From Crenothrix sp043729335 (GTDB lineage Bacteria > Pseudomonadota > Gammaproteobacteria > Methylococcales > Methylomonadaceae): 64,000 nt of DNA. Under the pieces are notes generated by a model. That model searched no databases. It saw nothing but the letters and a program-made list of their open reading frames with translations, and was not told the origin of the DNA. Position 1 is the stretch's first letter. Every line of letters begins with the position of its first letter. The position numbers and the translations under genes were made by a program. Positions 35,567 to 44,184 of this stretch are shown in pieces. The DNA lies in NCBI RefSeq assembly GCF_043729335.1, contig NZ_JAYTLQ010000026.1:1-64000 (forward strand). The letters are read 5' to 3'.

Positions 35567-38116
35567 ATGCTAGAACAATACCGCAAACATGTAGCCGAAC
35601 GCGCCGCTGAAGGCATCGTACCTAAACCGCTCAATGCCGAACAAACAGCAGCTTTAGTTGAATTAATCAAGCAGCCACCTACTGGAGAAGAAGGCTTTGT
35701 ATTAGATTTGCTAGCCAACCGAATCCCGGCAGGTGTCGATGAAGCTGCTTATGTTAAAGCCGGATTTCTAGCAGCAGTGGCTAAAGGTGAAGTTAATTCG
35801 CCCATATTAAGCGCAGAACGAGCCACTGAATTATTGGGAACTATGCTGGGTGGTTACAACGTTGCGCCGTTGATTGAATTATTAGATAACCCCGTAATGG
35901 CATCGATTGCCGCGCAGGCTTTATCTCGAACCTTGCTGATTTTTGACGCTTTCCATGATGTGGAGGAAAAAGCCCAAGCAGGTAATACTTACGCCAAACA
36001 GGTCATTCAGTCTTGGGCAGATGCAGAGTGGTTTACTAATAAGCCGGTTGTGCCGGAAAAATTAACCGTTACCGTGTTTAAAGTGACGGGTGAGACTAAC
36101 ACGGATGATTTATCACCGGCACCGGATGCCTGGTCGCGCCCTGATATTCCTTTACATGCCAAAGCCATGTTAAAAATGCCCCGCGAAGGCATTACCAACG
36201 CCGAACAGCAAATCAACGAACTTAAACAAAAAGGCTTCCCCATTGCTTATGTCGGCGATGTGGTCGGCACAGGATCGTCGCGCAAATCCGCTACCAATTC
36301 AGTATTATGGTTTATGGGCAATGACATGCCGTATATTCCTAACAAGCGCGAAGGCGGTGTGTGCATAGGCGGCAAGATTGCGCCGATCTTTTTTAATACC
36401 ATGGAAGATTCCGGCGCATTGCCGTTTGAATGCGATGTAACCAGTATGGCGATGGGCGATGTTATTGATATTTACCCTTACCAAGGTGTTGTTAAACGCC
36501 ATGATACTAATCAAGAAATCTGCAAATTCGAACTCAAAACCGATATCCTGCTTGATGAAGTCCGCGCCGGTGGCCGTATTCCGCTAATTATCGGCCGTGC
36601 TTTAACAGACCGCGCCCGCAAACTCTTAGGTTTAGATGCTTCTACAGTCTTTAAACGTGCTGGCGATGTCGTGATCAGCAGCAAAGGCTTTACGCTGGCA
36701 CAGAAAATAGTGGGTAAAGCGTGTGGTGTAGCCGGGGTACGTCCCAATACGTATTGCGAGCCGTATATGACCACCGTAGGTTCACAAGATACCACCGGCC
36801 CTATGACCCGTGACGAGTTGAAAGACTTGGCTTGTTTGGGTTTTTCGGCTGATTTGGTATTGCAATCGTTTTGCCATACCGCCGCTTACCCCAAACCAAT
36901 TGATGTGGCCATGCAACACAGCCTGCCGGACTTTATCATGAACCGTGGCGGTGTGTCGTTACGGCCTGGCGATGGCATTATTCATTCCTGGTTAAACCGT
37001 ATGTTATTACCCGATACTGTCGGTACGGGTGGTGATTCGCACACCCGTTTCCCTATCGGTATTTCCTTTCCGGCAGGTTCCGGTTTAGTGGCTTTTGCAG
37101 CGGCAACTGGGGTAATGCCATTGGATATGCCGGAATCGGTACTGGTGCGGTTTAAAGGCACAATGCAACCTGGTATTACTTTGCGCGATATGGTTAATGC
37201 CATCCCTTACGCTGCTTTAAAAAGTGGTTTGCTGACGCTGGATAAAAAAGGCAAGAAGAACGTGTTTTCTGGCCGTATCTTGGAAATTGAAGGCTTGCCG
37301 GATTTAAAAGTCGAGCAGGCGTTTGAGTTATCTGATGCGTCTGCCGAACGCTCTGCCGGTGGCTGTACTATTCGTTTGAATGAATCACCGATCCGTGAAT
37401 ATCTCACTTCCAACGTTAGTTTGTTAACATGGATGATCGCCCAGGGTTATGGGGATGTACGCACTATTGAACGCCGCATTAAACATATGCAAGACTGGTT
37501 GGCTAATCCGGTATTAATGGAAGCCGATGCGGATGCTGAATATTTTGAAATCATTGAAATCAATATGGATGATATCAAAGAGCCGTTGCTGGCTTGTCCG
37601 AATGATCCCGATGACATCAAACCATTATCGGAAGTGGCCGGAACGGTAATTGATGAGGTATTTTTAGGGTCATGTATGACCAATATTGGTCATTTCCGTG
37701 CCGCAGGTAAATTGCTGGAACAACAAAAAGGCGATTTGCCCACACGGCTTTGGATAGCCCCGCCCACTAAGATGGATCAGAAGCAACTCACTGAAGAAGG
37801 CTATTACGGTATATTCGGTAAAACCGGAGCCCGAATGGAAATGCCGGGGTGTTCTTTATGTATGGGTAATCAGGCACGGGTAAAAGAGGGCGCGACTGTG
37901 GTCTCAACCTCTACGCGTAATTTCCCTAACCGTTTGGGAAATGGTGCGAATGTATTTTTGTCGTCTGCTGAATTGGCGGCAGTGTGTTCAATTTTGGGCA
38001 AGATTCCAACTTTTGATGAATACATGCAGTATGCAAATCAGATTAGTGCAACAGCTGATGATACCTTCCGCTATCTCAATTTTGACCAAATGGACAGCTA
38101 TCAAAAGGCGGGTTGA
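35567..38116 (+). CDS. acnB: Aconitate hydratase B
   Basis: About 849 residues, near-identical in arrangement to E. coli AcnB. The ATG at 35567 gives the family start MLEQYRKHVAERAAEG; an in-frame TTG four codons earlier is rejected. It has the N-terminal HEAT-like domain, the swivelling domain with GETNTDDLSPAPDAWSRPD near 170, and the catalytic domain with 4Fe-4S ligands (GSCMTNIGH near 700, then CSLCMGNQ). It isomerises citrate to isocitrate in the TCA cycle; icd lies 20 kb away. Confidence 0.97.
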   Translation: MLEQYRKHVAERAAEGIVPKPLNAEQTAALVELIKQPPTGEEGFVLDLLANRIPAGVDEAAYVKAGFLAAVAKGEVNSPILSAERATELLGTMLGGYNVAPLIELLDNPVMASIAAQALSRTLLIFDAFHDVEEKAQAGNTYAKQVIQSWADAEWFTNKPVVPEKLTVTVFKVTGETNTDDLSPAPDAWSRPDIPLHAKAMLKMPREGITNAEQQINELKQKGFPIAYVGDVVGTGSSRKSATNSVLWFMGNDMPYIPNKREGGVCIGGKIAPIFFNTMEDSGALPFECDVTSMAMGDVIDIYPYQGVVKRHDTNQEICKFELKTDILLDEVRAGGRIPLIIGRALTDRARKLLGLDASTVFKRAGDVVISSKGFTLAQKIVGKACGVAGVRPNTYCEPYMTTVGSQDTTGPMTRDELKDLACLGFSADLVLQSFCHTAAYPKPIDVAMQHSLPDFIMNRGGVSLRPGDGIIHSWLNRMLLPDTVGTGGDSHTRFPIGISFPAGSGLVAFAAATGVMPLDMPESVLVRFKGTMQPGITLRDMVNAIPYAALKSGLLTLDKKGKKNVFSGRILEIEGLPDLKVEQAFELSDASAERSAGGCTIRLNESPIREYLTSNVSLLTWMIAQGYGDVRTIERRIKHMQDWLANPVLMEADADAEYFEIIEINMDDIKEPLLACPNDPDDIKPLSEVAGTVIDEVFLGSCMTNIGHFRAAGKLLEQQKGDLPTRLWIAPPTKMDQKQLTEEGYYGIFGKTGARMEMPGCSLCMGNQARVKEGATVVSTSTRNFPNRLGNGANVFLSSAELAAVCSILGKIPTFDEYMQYANQISATADDTFRYLNFDQMDSYQKAG

Positions 38117-38176
38117 GTTGTTTAAGGTCAGTTAAGATTCAATTGATTGCATTCACCCTATAAACGGTTATGAGTT

Positions 38177-38199
38177 TTCCCCTTTTTCAAAGAGGGGAA
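38177..38199. repeat. CCCCTTTTTCAAAGAGGGG-type hairpin
   Basis: TTCCCCT / AGAGGGGAA arms in the acnB-zapE gap. Its relatives are at 10261-10296 and 59887-59913. It may attenuate acnB readthrough. Confidence 0.5.
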
Positions 38200-38243
38200 T
38201 TGAATCTTATTGGAACCTTGAATCCTGGTTATAGTTTGTATCC

Positions 38244-39368
38244 ATGCTAAAAAAGCCCAACTTACCGATTAGCGCTAACTTGCTGCTCGCGCATTATCAA
38301 GACAGAGTAGCCAAGCAGACTATTCACGCGGATGATGCCCAGCTAATCACTTTGCAACATCTCCAGAACCTTTTGGATAACGCGCTGCTTACTATTGCTT
38401 ACGAGCAAAAATCTAGCCTGGAAAAGTTGCTGTCCAAACGGCCAGAGCCTTGTAAAAGCTTGTATTTGTACGGCGGTGTGGGGCGCGGAAAGTCTATGTT
38501 GATGGATTTGTTTTACGACGCTTGCCCTATTTCACAAAAGCGCCGTGTCCATTTCAGCGCTTTTTTGCTGGAAGTCCACACGTTTACTCATCAATGTCGG
38601 CAACAAAATATTCCTGATGCGCTGCTGCTGTTAGCAAAATATCTGCGCGATTATGTGCGTGTATTGTGCATTGATGAGTTTCACGTTACCGATATTGCCG
38701 ATGCCATGATTATAGGCCGCTTGTTTAGCGCATTGTTTGAACATGGCGTTATCGTGGTAATTACTTCTAATCGGCATCCAAATGATTTATATCAGGGCGG
38801 TTTGCTAAAAGAACAGTTTTTGTTTTTTATTACCGTGTTGCAAAAAGCAGCGGATATTATTGAGCTCCAGGCGCTAGAAGATTTTCGTCTAAGGCAACCG
38901 CATACCCATAAAATCAGCTATTGCTTTCCATTGGATGCTTACGCCAATGCTTTTATCCAACATCATTATGATACTTTAACGCGCTGCGTTCCCCGTCAGC
39001 CCATGATATTGGAAGTATGGGGCCATCGTATTACCTTAACGGCGGTATATGAAGATATTGCGCTCAGTTCTTTTGAAGAGTTGTGCGTACACCCCTTGGG
39101 TGCAGCGGATTACATTAAAATAGCCAGCTTATTTAACACACTTATTATTGCGGGCATTCCAAAATTAACCGCCGCCATGCGTAACGAAGCCAAGCGTTTC
39201 GTCAGTTTGGTAGATGCGCTTTATGAGCATAAGGTCAGATTAATTTGCAGTGCCGCTGTGCCCATTACTGAAATTTATACCGAAGGCGATGGCTCATTCG
39301 AATTTGAACGTACGGTGTCGCGATTGATTGAGATGCAATCGGAGCGCTATTTGGATAGTGTTGGTTAG
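38244..39368 (+). CDS. zapE: Cell division protein ZapE (AFG1-like ATPase)
   Basis: 374 residues. Walker A LYGGVGRGKSMLMDLFYD near 78, Walker B VLCIDEFHVTDIADAM near 138, sensor ITSNRHPNDLY near 175, and the C-terminal FEELCVHPLGAADYIKIA. ZapE is an AFG1-type ATPase that acts at the Z-ring and in membrane protein quality control. Confidence 0.95.
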   Translation: MLKKPNLPISANLLLAHYQDRVAKQTIHADDAQLITLQHLQNLLDNALLTIAYEQKSSLEKLLSKRPEPCKSLYLYGGVGRGKSMLMDLFYDACPISQKRRVHFSAFLLEVHTFTHQCRQQNIPDALLLLAKYLRDYVRVLCIDEFHVTDIADAMIIGRLFSALFEHGVIVVITSNRHPNDLYQGGLLKEQFLFFITVLQKAADIIELQALEDFRLRQPHTHKISYCFPLDAYANAFIQHHYDTLTRCVPRQPMILEVWGHRITLTAVYEDIALSSFEELCVHPLGAADYIKIASLFNTLIIAGIPKLTAAMRNEAKRFVSLVDALYEHKVRLICSAAVPITEIYTEGDGSFEFERTVSRLIEMQSERYLDSVG

Positions 39369-39490
39369 ATTATTACTTTCGGCGCTGACTACGCAAAAGT
39401 ATTTTCCTGTTACAATTAACCCATAAAAATGTAATGTATTGTGAAGTTTTAATACATTATTTTGCCCTTGATTTCTACTCCAGCCAAAAT

Positions 39491-40507
39491 ATGATCGAAT
39501 ACCCCATAGGCCCCGTTATGCTTGATGTTGCTGGCTTAACGCTAACGCAGCATGAACGTGAAATAATTAATCACCCCAATACCGGCGCGGTTATCTTTTT
39601 TGCCAGAAATTATGAAAGTCCCGAGCAAATTACCGCGTTAGTTAACAGTATACGGACAGCACGGCAGGGGGATATTTTAATCGCCGTCGATCAGGAAGGT
39701 GGTCGTGTACAGCGTTTTAGAAACGGTTTTACCCGTTTGCCAGCGGCCTGTTGTTATGCAGATTCACCCGAATTGGCAGAACCTGCTGGTTGGCTAATGG
39801 CAGCGGAATTGCGGGCAGTTGGCGTGGATTTCAGCTTTGCGCCTGTGCTGGATGTTGATTGCGGCATCAGTCAGGTTATTGGTGATCGCTCCTTTTCAAC
39901 CGAATGTGTTGATGCTGCAAAACTGGCCAGTGCTTTCAGGAAAGGCATGAACAGTGCCGGAATGGCAGCTACCGGCAAACATTTCCCAGGGCATGGCGCA
40001 GTGGCGGCAGATTCACATCTGGCATCACCGGTAGACGATCGGGATTTTGACAGCATCATGGCAAAAGACGTGCTGCCGTTTAAACAATTGATTGCTGAAG
40101 GGCTGGAAGCCATCATGCCAGCCCATGTGGTGTATTCTAAAGTCGATGCTAATCCGGCCGGTTTTTCAGCGTTCTGGATACAACAAGTGTTACGTCAGCA
40201 ACTGAATTTTAACGGCACAGTATTCAGTGATGACTTAAGCATGGAAGGTGCGGCGTTTGCAGGTGGTTTCGTTGAACGGGCATTGATGGCGCAACAAGCC
40301 GGTTGTGATATGTTGTTGGTTTGTAATAACTCGGACGCGGCTGAACAAGTGCTGGAATCACTGCCAATAACCCAAAACTCAGTGCGTGAACAACGTTTAA
40401 ACGCCATGCGGGGCAGGGCGGCGCTCAATCTTGAACAATTACAGCAAACTGAAAAATGGCAACAGACTGTTGTACTTATCAATCAACTCATGGCTAAACA
40501 TGCTTAA
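39491..40507 (+). CDS. nagZ: Beta-N-acetylhexosaminidase NagZ
   Basis: About 338 residues, glycoside hydrolase family 3. Diagnostic motifs are IAVDQEGGRVQRFR near 73, KHFPGHG near 160 with the catalytic His on the following flexible loop (ADSHL), and VFSDDLSMEGA near 240 with the nucleophile Asp. The start at 39491 (family-like MIEYPIGPVMLDV) is chosen over an ATG at 39434. It removes GlcNAc from anhydromuropeptides in cell-wall recycling. It overlaps hpt by 8 bases. Confidence 0.94.
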   Translation: MIEYPIGPVMLDVAGLTLTQHEREIINHPNTGAVIFFARNYESPEQITALVNSIRTARQGDILIAVDQEGGRVQRFRNGFTRLPAACCYADSPELAEPAGWLMAAELRAVGVDFSFAPVLDVDCGISQVIGDRSFSTECVDAAKLASAFRKGMNSAGMAATGKHFPGHGAVAADSHLASPVDDRDFDSIMAKDVLPFKQLIAEGLEAIMPAHVVYSKVDANPAGFSAFWIQQVLRQQLNFNGTVFSDDLSMEGAAFAGGFVERALMAQQAGCDMLLVCNNSDAAEQVLESLPITQNSVREQRLNAMRGRAALNLEQLQQTEKWQQTVVLINQLMAKHA

Positions 40508-41036
40508 CGAAATCCAACAAATCCAACAAACATCGCAATTACTGCATACCGAACGTCAGGTTGAAGCGGCGTTAGATGTTATGGCTCAGCAGATTAACAC
40601 CGTGCTGGCGGATAAAAATCCACTGGTATTGTGCGTGATGAATGGTGGTATTGTCGTTGCGGGTAAGTTATTAACTCGATTAACCATGCCGTTAACGATT
40701 GATGCCATTAATGCAACTCGCTATCAAAACAAAACTATTGGCCAGATTATTGAGTGGGTACTTAAGCCTTCAGTATCCATTAAAAATAGAACAGTTTTGA
40801 TTGTTGATGATATTCTTGACGAAGGCATTACCTTGAAGGCAATCCAGGAGTATTGTTTAGAGCAAGGCGCAAGCGCTGTTTATAGTGCGGTTTTGGTTAA
40901 TAAAATACTGGATCATCAAAAACCTATTGCAGCCGATTTTGTTGGTTTAGATGTAGAAAATCGTTACGTATTTGGTTATGGTATGGATTACAAAGGTTAT
41001 TTGCGTAATGCCGCTGGTATTTATGCTGTGCCGTAG
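40500..41036 (+). CDS. hpt: Hypoxanthine phosphoribosyltransferase
   Basis: About 178 residues. The ATG at 40500 lies inside the nagZ stop region, an 8-base overlap. The PRPP loop VLIVDDILDEGITL near 100 and the flexible-loop region NATRYQNKT near 70 identify a PRTase of the hypoxanthine/guanine type. It converts hypoxanthine to IMP. Placed between nagZ and an MTI phosphorylase, it plausibly uses the hypoxanthine that enzyme releases. Confidence 0.9.
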   Translation: MLNEIQQIQQTSQLLHTERQVEAALDVMAQQINTVLADKNPLVLCVMNGGIVVAGKLLTRLTMPLTIDAINATRYQNKTIGQIIEWVLKPSVSIKNRTVLIVDDILDEGITLKAIQEYCLEQGASAVYSAVLVNKILDHQKPIAADFVGLDVENRYVFGYGMDYKGYLRNAAGIYAVP

Positions 41037-41108
41037 AGACGCAAAATCTTGCATCTCTACCTAGATAATTATCAAAAAATGACTGAATTTTAGAACAAAG
41101 AGTTGAAC

Positions 41109-41849
41109 GTGAAAAAAATAGCAATCATCGGTGGTACCGGCTTAACGCAAATCAGTGGTTTAAACATTATTAAGCACGAGCAAATCGCTACGCCTTACGG
41201 TTCGCCTTCTGCTGAGTTTGTCACTGGGGAATTTAACAAAAAGCAGGTGGTGTTTTTGGCCAGACATGGTAATCCGCATAGCATACCGCCGCACCGTATA
41301 AATTACCGCGCTAATATGTGGGCGCTTAAGCAACTGGACGTCGAAGGCATTGTTGCCGTTGCCGCAGTAGGGGGGATTACATCAGCTATGGAGCCTGCGT
41401 GTTTGGCATTGCCGGATCAAATTATCGATTACAGCTACGACCGTAAACACACGTTTTTTGACGATGAGTTCAGCCCCGTTACCCATATAGATTTTACTGT
41501 GCCGTACAGTCAGTCATTGCGCGAGCAGTTGATTACGGCGGCGGCTAACGCTAATGTAAAACTGGTAACTAATGGCACTTACGGTTGTACCCAGGGTCCG
41601 CGTCTGGAAACGGCTGCTGAAATAAGACGCATGGAAAGAGACGGCTGTGATTTAGTCGGCATGACCGGTATGCCGGAAGCGGCTTTAGCGCGTGAGCTGG
41701 AACTGGAGTATGCAGCGCTTGCGGTAGTGGCTAACTGGGGGGCTGGCAAAACCGAAGGTGAAATCACCATGGCCGAGATAGAACAACATTTGTACACAGG
41801 CATGGCCAATGCGCTTGCATTATTAAAGGCGTTTATTGCTTTGGTATGA
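41109..41849 (+). CDS. S-methyl-5'-thioinosine phosphorylase (MTAP family)
   Basis: About 246 residues of the purine nucleoside phosphorylase/MTAP fold. IGGTGL at the N-terminus, ARHGNPHSIPPHRINYRAN near 52, GTYGCTQGPRLETAAEI near 155, GMTGMPEAALARELEL near 187. It is shorter than human MTAP and, as in Pseudomonas, neighbours nagZ and hpt, which fits MTIP: methylthioinosine + Pi gives hypoxanthine + methylthioribose-1-P. The GTG at 41109 is preferred to a TTG at 41103. Confidence 0.88.
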   Translation: MKKIAIIGGTGLTQISGLNIIKHEQIATPYGSPSAEFVTGEFNKKQVVFLARHGNPHSIPPHRINYRANMWALKQLDVEGIVAVAAVGGITSAMEPACLALPDQIIDYSYDRKHTFFDDEFSPVTHIDFTVPYSQSLREQLITAAANANVKLVTNGTYGCTQGPRLETAAEIRRMERDGCDLVGMTGMPEAALARELELEYAALAVVANWGAGKTEGEITMAEIEQHLYTGMANALALLKAFIALV

Positions 41850-41901
41850 TTGATTCAGCAAGCTTAATGATGGCTGCGATTTAAAAAAGTGATTTGCACC
41901 T

Positions 41902-42993
41902 TTATACAGAAATTTTTCCTTTGCGTTGAATGAAGTATTTTTGTCTGATGTAAAGGGCAACCTTAACTAAACCGATCAATACTGGCACTTCTATTAGCGG
42001 CCCAATCACCGCCGCAAAAGCCTCGCCTGATTGCAGACCAAATACGGCGACTGCTACGGCGATAGCCAGTTCAAAATTATTACTGGCAGCGGTAAATGCT
42101 AATGTCGCACTGACTGGATAAGTAGCACCCACTTTAGCTGACAAGTAAAACGTAACCAGAAACATGATAATGAAATAAATGACCAAAGGGATTGCGATAC
42201 GCAGCACATCGAACGGCAATTGCACAATGTAATCACCTTTCAGGGAGAACATGACCAAAATAGTAAACAACAGCGCGATTAAGGTCATCGGGCTTATTTT
42301 GGGAATAAAGGTTGTTTCATACCATGATAAACCTTTGCGCCGAACCAGAAAAAAGCGCGTCAACATACCGCCGAAAAACGGGATACCCAGATAAATCAAT
42401 ACACTTTTGCTCACTTCCAGAATAGTAATAGGGACGGCAAGGCCGGAAGCAATACCCAGCCAGTCCGGTAACAAGGTCACGAAAACATAAGCGTACAACG
42501 AAAAAAACAGCATTTGGAAGGTCGAGTTAAACGCCACCAATCCAGCGCAATAGTCCGGATCACCCTCTGCTAGCTCATTCCAGACCAACACCATCGCAAT
42601 GCAGGGTGAAATGCCGATAATGATTAGGCCAACCATATATTCCGGATAGTCACGCAGAAACACAATGGCGAGAACGAACATCAACGTAGGGGCAATAATC
42701 CAGTTTAGCGTGATTGAAAGCAAAAGCACTTTGGTGTTCTTGAAGACCTTGGGCAATTCCTCGTAACGCACCTTGGCAAGCGGTGGATACATCATCACAA
42801 TCAGGCCGACCGCAATGGGAATAGAGGTTGTGCCTAATTGAAACTGGTTCAGCCATTGCGTAAAGCTGGGCACGAAAAAGCCCAGAGCGATACCACCTGC
42901 CATAGTCATAAAAATCCACAGCGTTAAGTAGCGTTCTACGAAACCCAGGCGTTTGGAAGTGTTAGTCAACGTGTTATGGCATTGTTTATTCAT
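41902..42993 (-). CDS. acr3: ACR3-family arsenite efflux transporter
   Basis: 363 residues with ten membrane helices. ACR3 signatures are MMYPPLAKVRYEELP near 70, IIGISPCIAMVLVWNELAEGD near 128 with the conserved Cys, and TLAFTAASNNFELAIAVAV near 298. It exports arsenite. It lies 20 bases after arsC, third in the arsR-arsC-acr3 order. The first 18 residues are a hydrophilic leader. Confidence 0.95.
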   Translation of the reverse strand: MNKQCHNTLTNTSKRLGFVERYLTLWIFMTMAGGIALGFFVPSFTQWLNQFQLGTTSIPIAVGLIVMMYPPLAKVRYEELPKVFKNTKVLLLSITLNWIIAPTLMFVLAIVFLRDYPEYMVGLIIIGISPCIAMVLVWNELAEGDPDYCAGLVAFNSTFQMLFFSLYAYVFVTLLPDWLGIASGLAVPITILEVSKSVLIYLGIPFFGGMLTRFFLVRRKGLSWYETTFIPKISPMTLIALLFTILVMFSLKGDYIVQLPFDVLRIAIPLVIYFIIMFLVTFYLSAKVGATYPVSATLAFTAASNNFELAIAVAVAVFGLQSGEAFAAVIGPLIEVPVLIGLVKVALYIRQKYFIQRKGKISV

Positions 42994-43013
42994 GGACAGT
43001 GTTCTCCGAGTGG

Positions 43014-43505
43014 TTAAACGATTTCTGATCCGATCTTGTTCAGTGCTTGAGTCAACTCAGTTTTAGACAAGGTTTCAACCGGTAGCGCCAGCAATTGCTG
43101 GATACGTTTTTCCAGGGTAGCGTAGGTCGCCTCAAATGCCGCTTCGATAACCTCAGCACTGCCCTCAACATGGCCAGGATCAGATACCCCCCAATGTCCA
43201 CGAATTGCAGAACCTAAATAAACCGGACAGGTTTCGTCAGCTGCGGAGTCGCATACTGAAATCATAATGTCGATCTGCTTATCGTTGAATTCATCCCAGG
43301 ATTGGCTGATATAGCCTTCTGTCGGTAAACCATGGCGTGCCAAGGTAGCCAGTGCGCCATTGTTGATTCTGCCAATAGGGTGGCTGCCGGCGCTATAGGC
43401 TTTGAAACGGCCAGCACTGAGGTGATTAAATAGCGCCTCGCCCAGCACACTTCGGCAGGAGTTGCCTGTGCAAAGTACCAGGATATTAAGAGGGCGTTGA
43501 GTCAT
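43014..43505 (-). CDS. arsC: Arsenate reductase ArsC (LMW phosphatase type)
   Basis: 163 residues. The phosphate loop LCTGNSCRS (CX5R) is near residue 12; the redox Cys pair SVCDSAADETCPVY is near 83-91. It reduces arsenate to arsenite using thioredoxin or glutathione-type donors. The C-terminus runs about 25 residues beyond the minimal fold. Confidence 0.94.
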   Translation of the reverse strand: MTQRPLNILVLCTGNSCRSVLGEALFNHLSAGRFKAYSAGSHPIGRINNGALATLARHGLPTEGYISQSWDEFNDKQIDIMISVCDSAADETCPVYLGSAIRGHWGVSDPGHVEGSAEVIEAAFEATYATLEKRIQQLLALPVETLSKTELTQALNKIGSEIV

Positions 43506-43584
43506 GATTATTTCCTTGTAGTCATATCGGATAATAAAGTAGGGATGCGATGTACGTGTTAAGCAGTGAATTTAAACAATGCGT

Positions 43585-43929
43585 TCATAGATTTTCTACC
43601 ATGAGATCACACTTGATGTGTTCAGAGCGTGTTAAATCTTGTTGAAATTGTTCGGTTGTTTCAGCGGCGGCTAACACGTTCGTTAAAATCGGATAAACCC
43701 AGTCTGGCAGTTTTGGATTAATCTGATAAAACACCCACTGGCCGTCTCGGCTATCCAGCAATAAACCACATTGGCGCAATTGCGCTAAATGCCGGGAAAT
43801 TTTAGGCTGCGATACATCCAGTGCGGTGGTTAGTTCGCACACGCACAGCTTGCCTTTTTTGTGTAGCAACGTTACGCAACGTAAGCGCGTGTCATCGGAT
43901 AAGCATTTAAAGAGTAGAGCAGGGGTCAT
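43585..43929 (-). CDS. arsR: Arsenical-resistance repressor ArsR
   Basis: 114 residues, ArsR/SmtB winged helix. The arsenite-binding Cys pair lies in LCVCELTTALDVSQ near 28-32, and the recognition helix is VSQPKISRHLAQLR. A perfect palindrome at 43950-43977 upstream is the likely operator. It releases DNA on As(III) and derepresses arsC and acr3. Confidence 0.94.
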   Translation of the reverse strand: MTPALLFKCLSDDTRLRCVTLLHKKGKLCVCELTTALDVSQPKISRHLAQLRQCGLLLDSRDGQWVFYQINPKLPDWVYPILTNVLAAAETTEQFQQDLTRSEHIKCDLMVENL

Positions 43930-43949
43930 GAGTTGATAGGTCTGTATAT

Positions 43950-43977
43950 ATTGATATATGGATAATCATATATCAAT
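43950..43977. promoter_or_regulatory. ArsR operator palindrome
   Basis: A perfect 11-bp inverted repeat ATTGATATATG / CATATATCAAT with a GATAAT centre, 21 bases upstream of the arsR ATG. AT-rich imperfect or perfect dyads of this kind are typical ArsR binding sites. Confidence 0.8.
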
Positions 43978-44184
43978 AGGGGCTATATCTCAATGTTTTG
44001 TATTTTTGTGCCGAGAGGTTATTGCTTGATGACGTGGGGAAAGTACGTTAGCTTGAAGGTAACGAATCTTATATCTGCTGGGCTATATTGATGTTCTTAA
44101 TGTTATCCCGTACTGAAAATCTTCTCCTTTATACCCAAAGATATAAAAGAGAAGATAAATAAAATCAGTTTTGTCTAATGCGTT

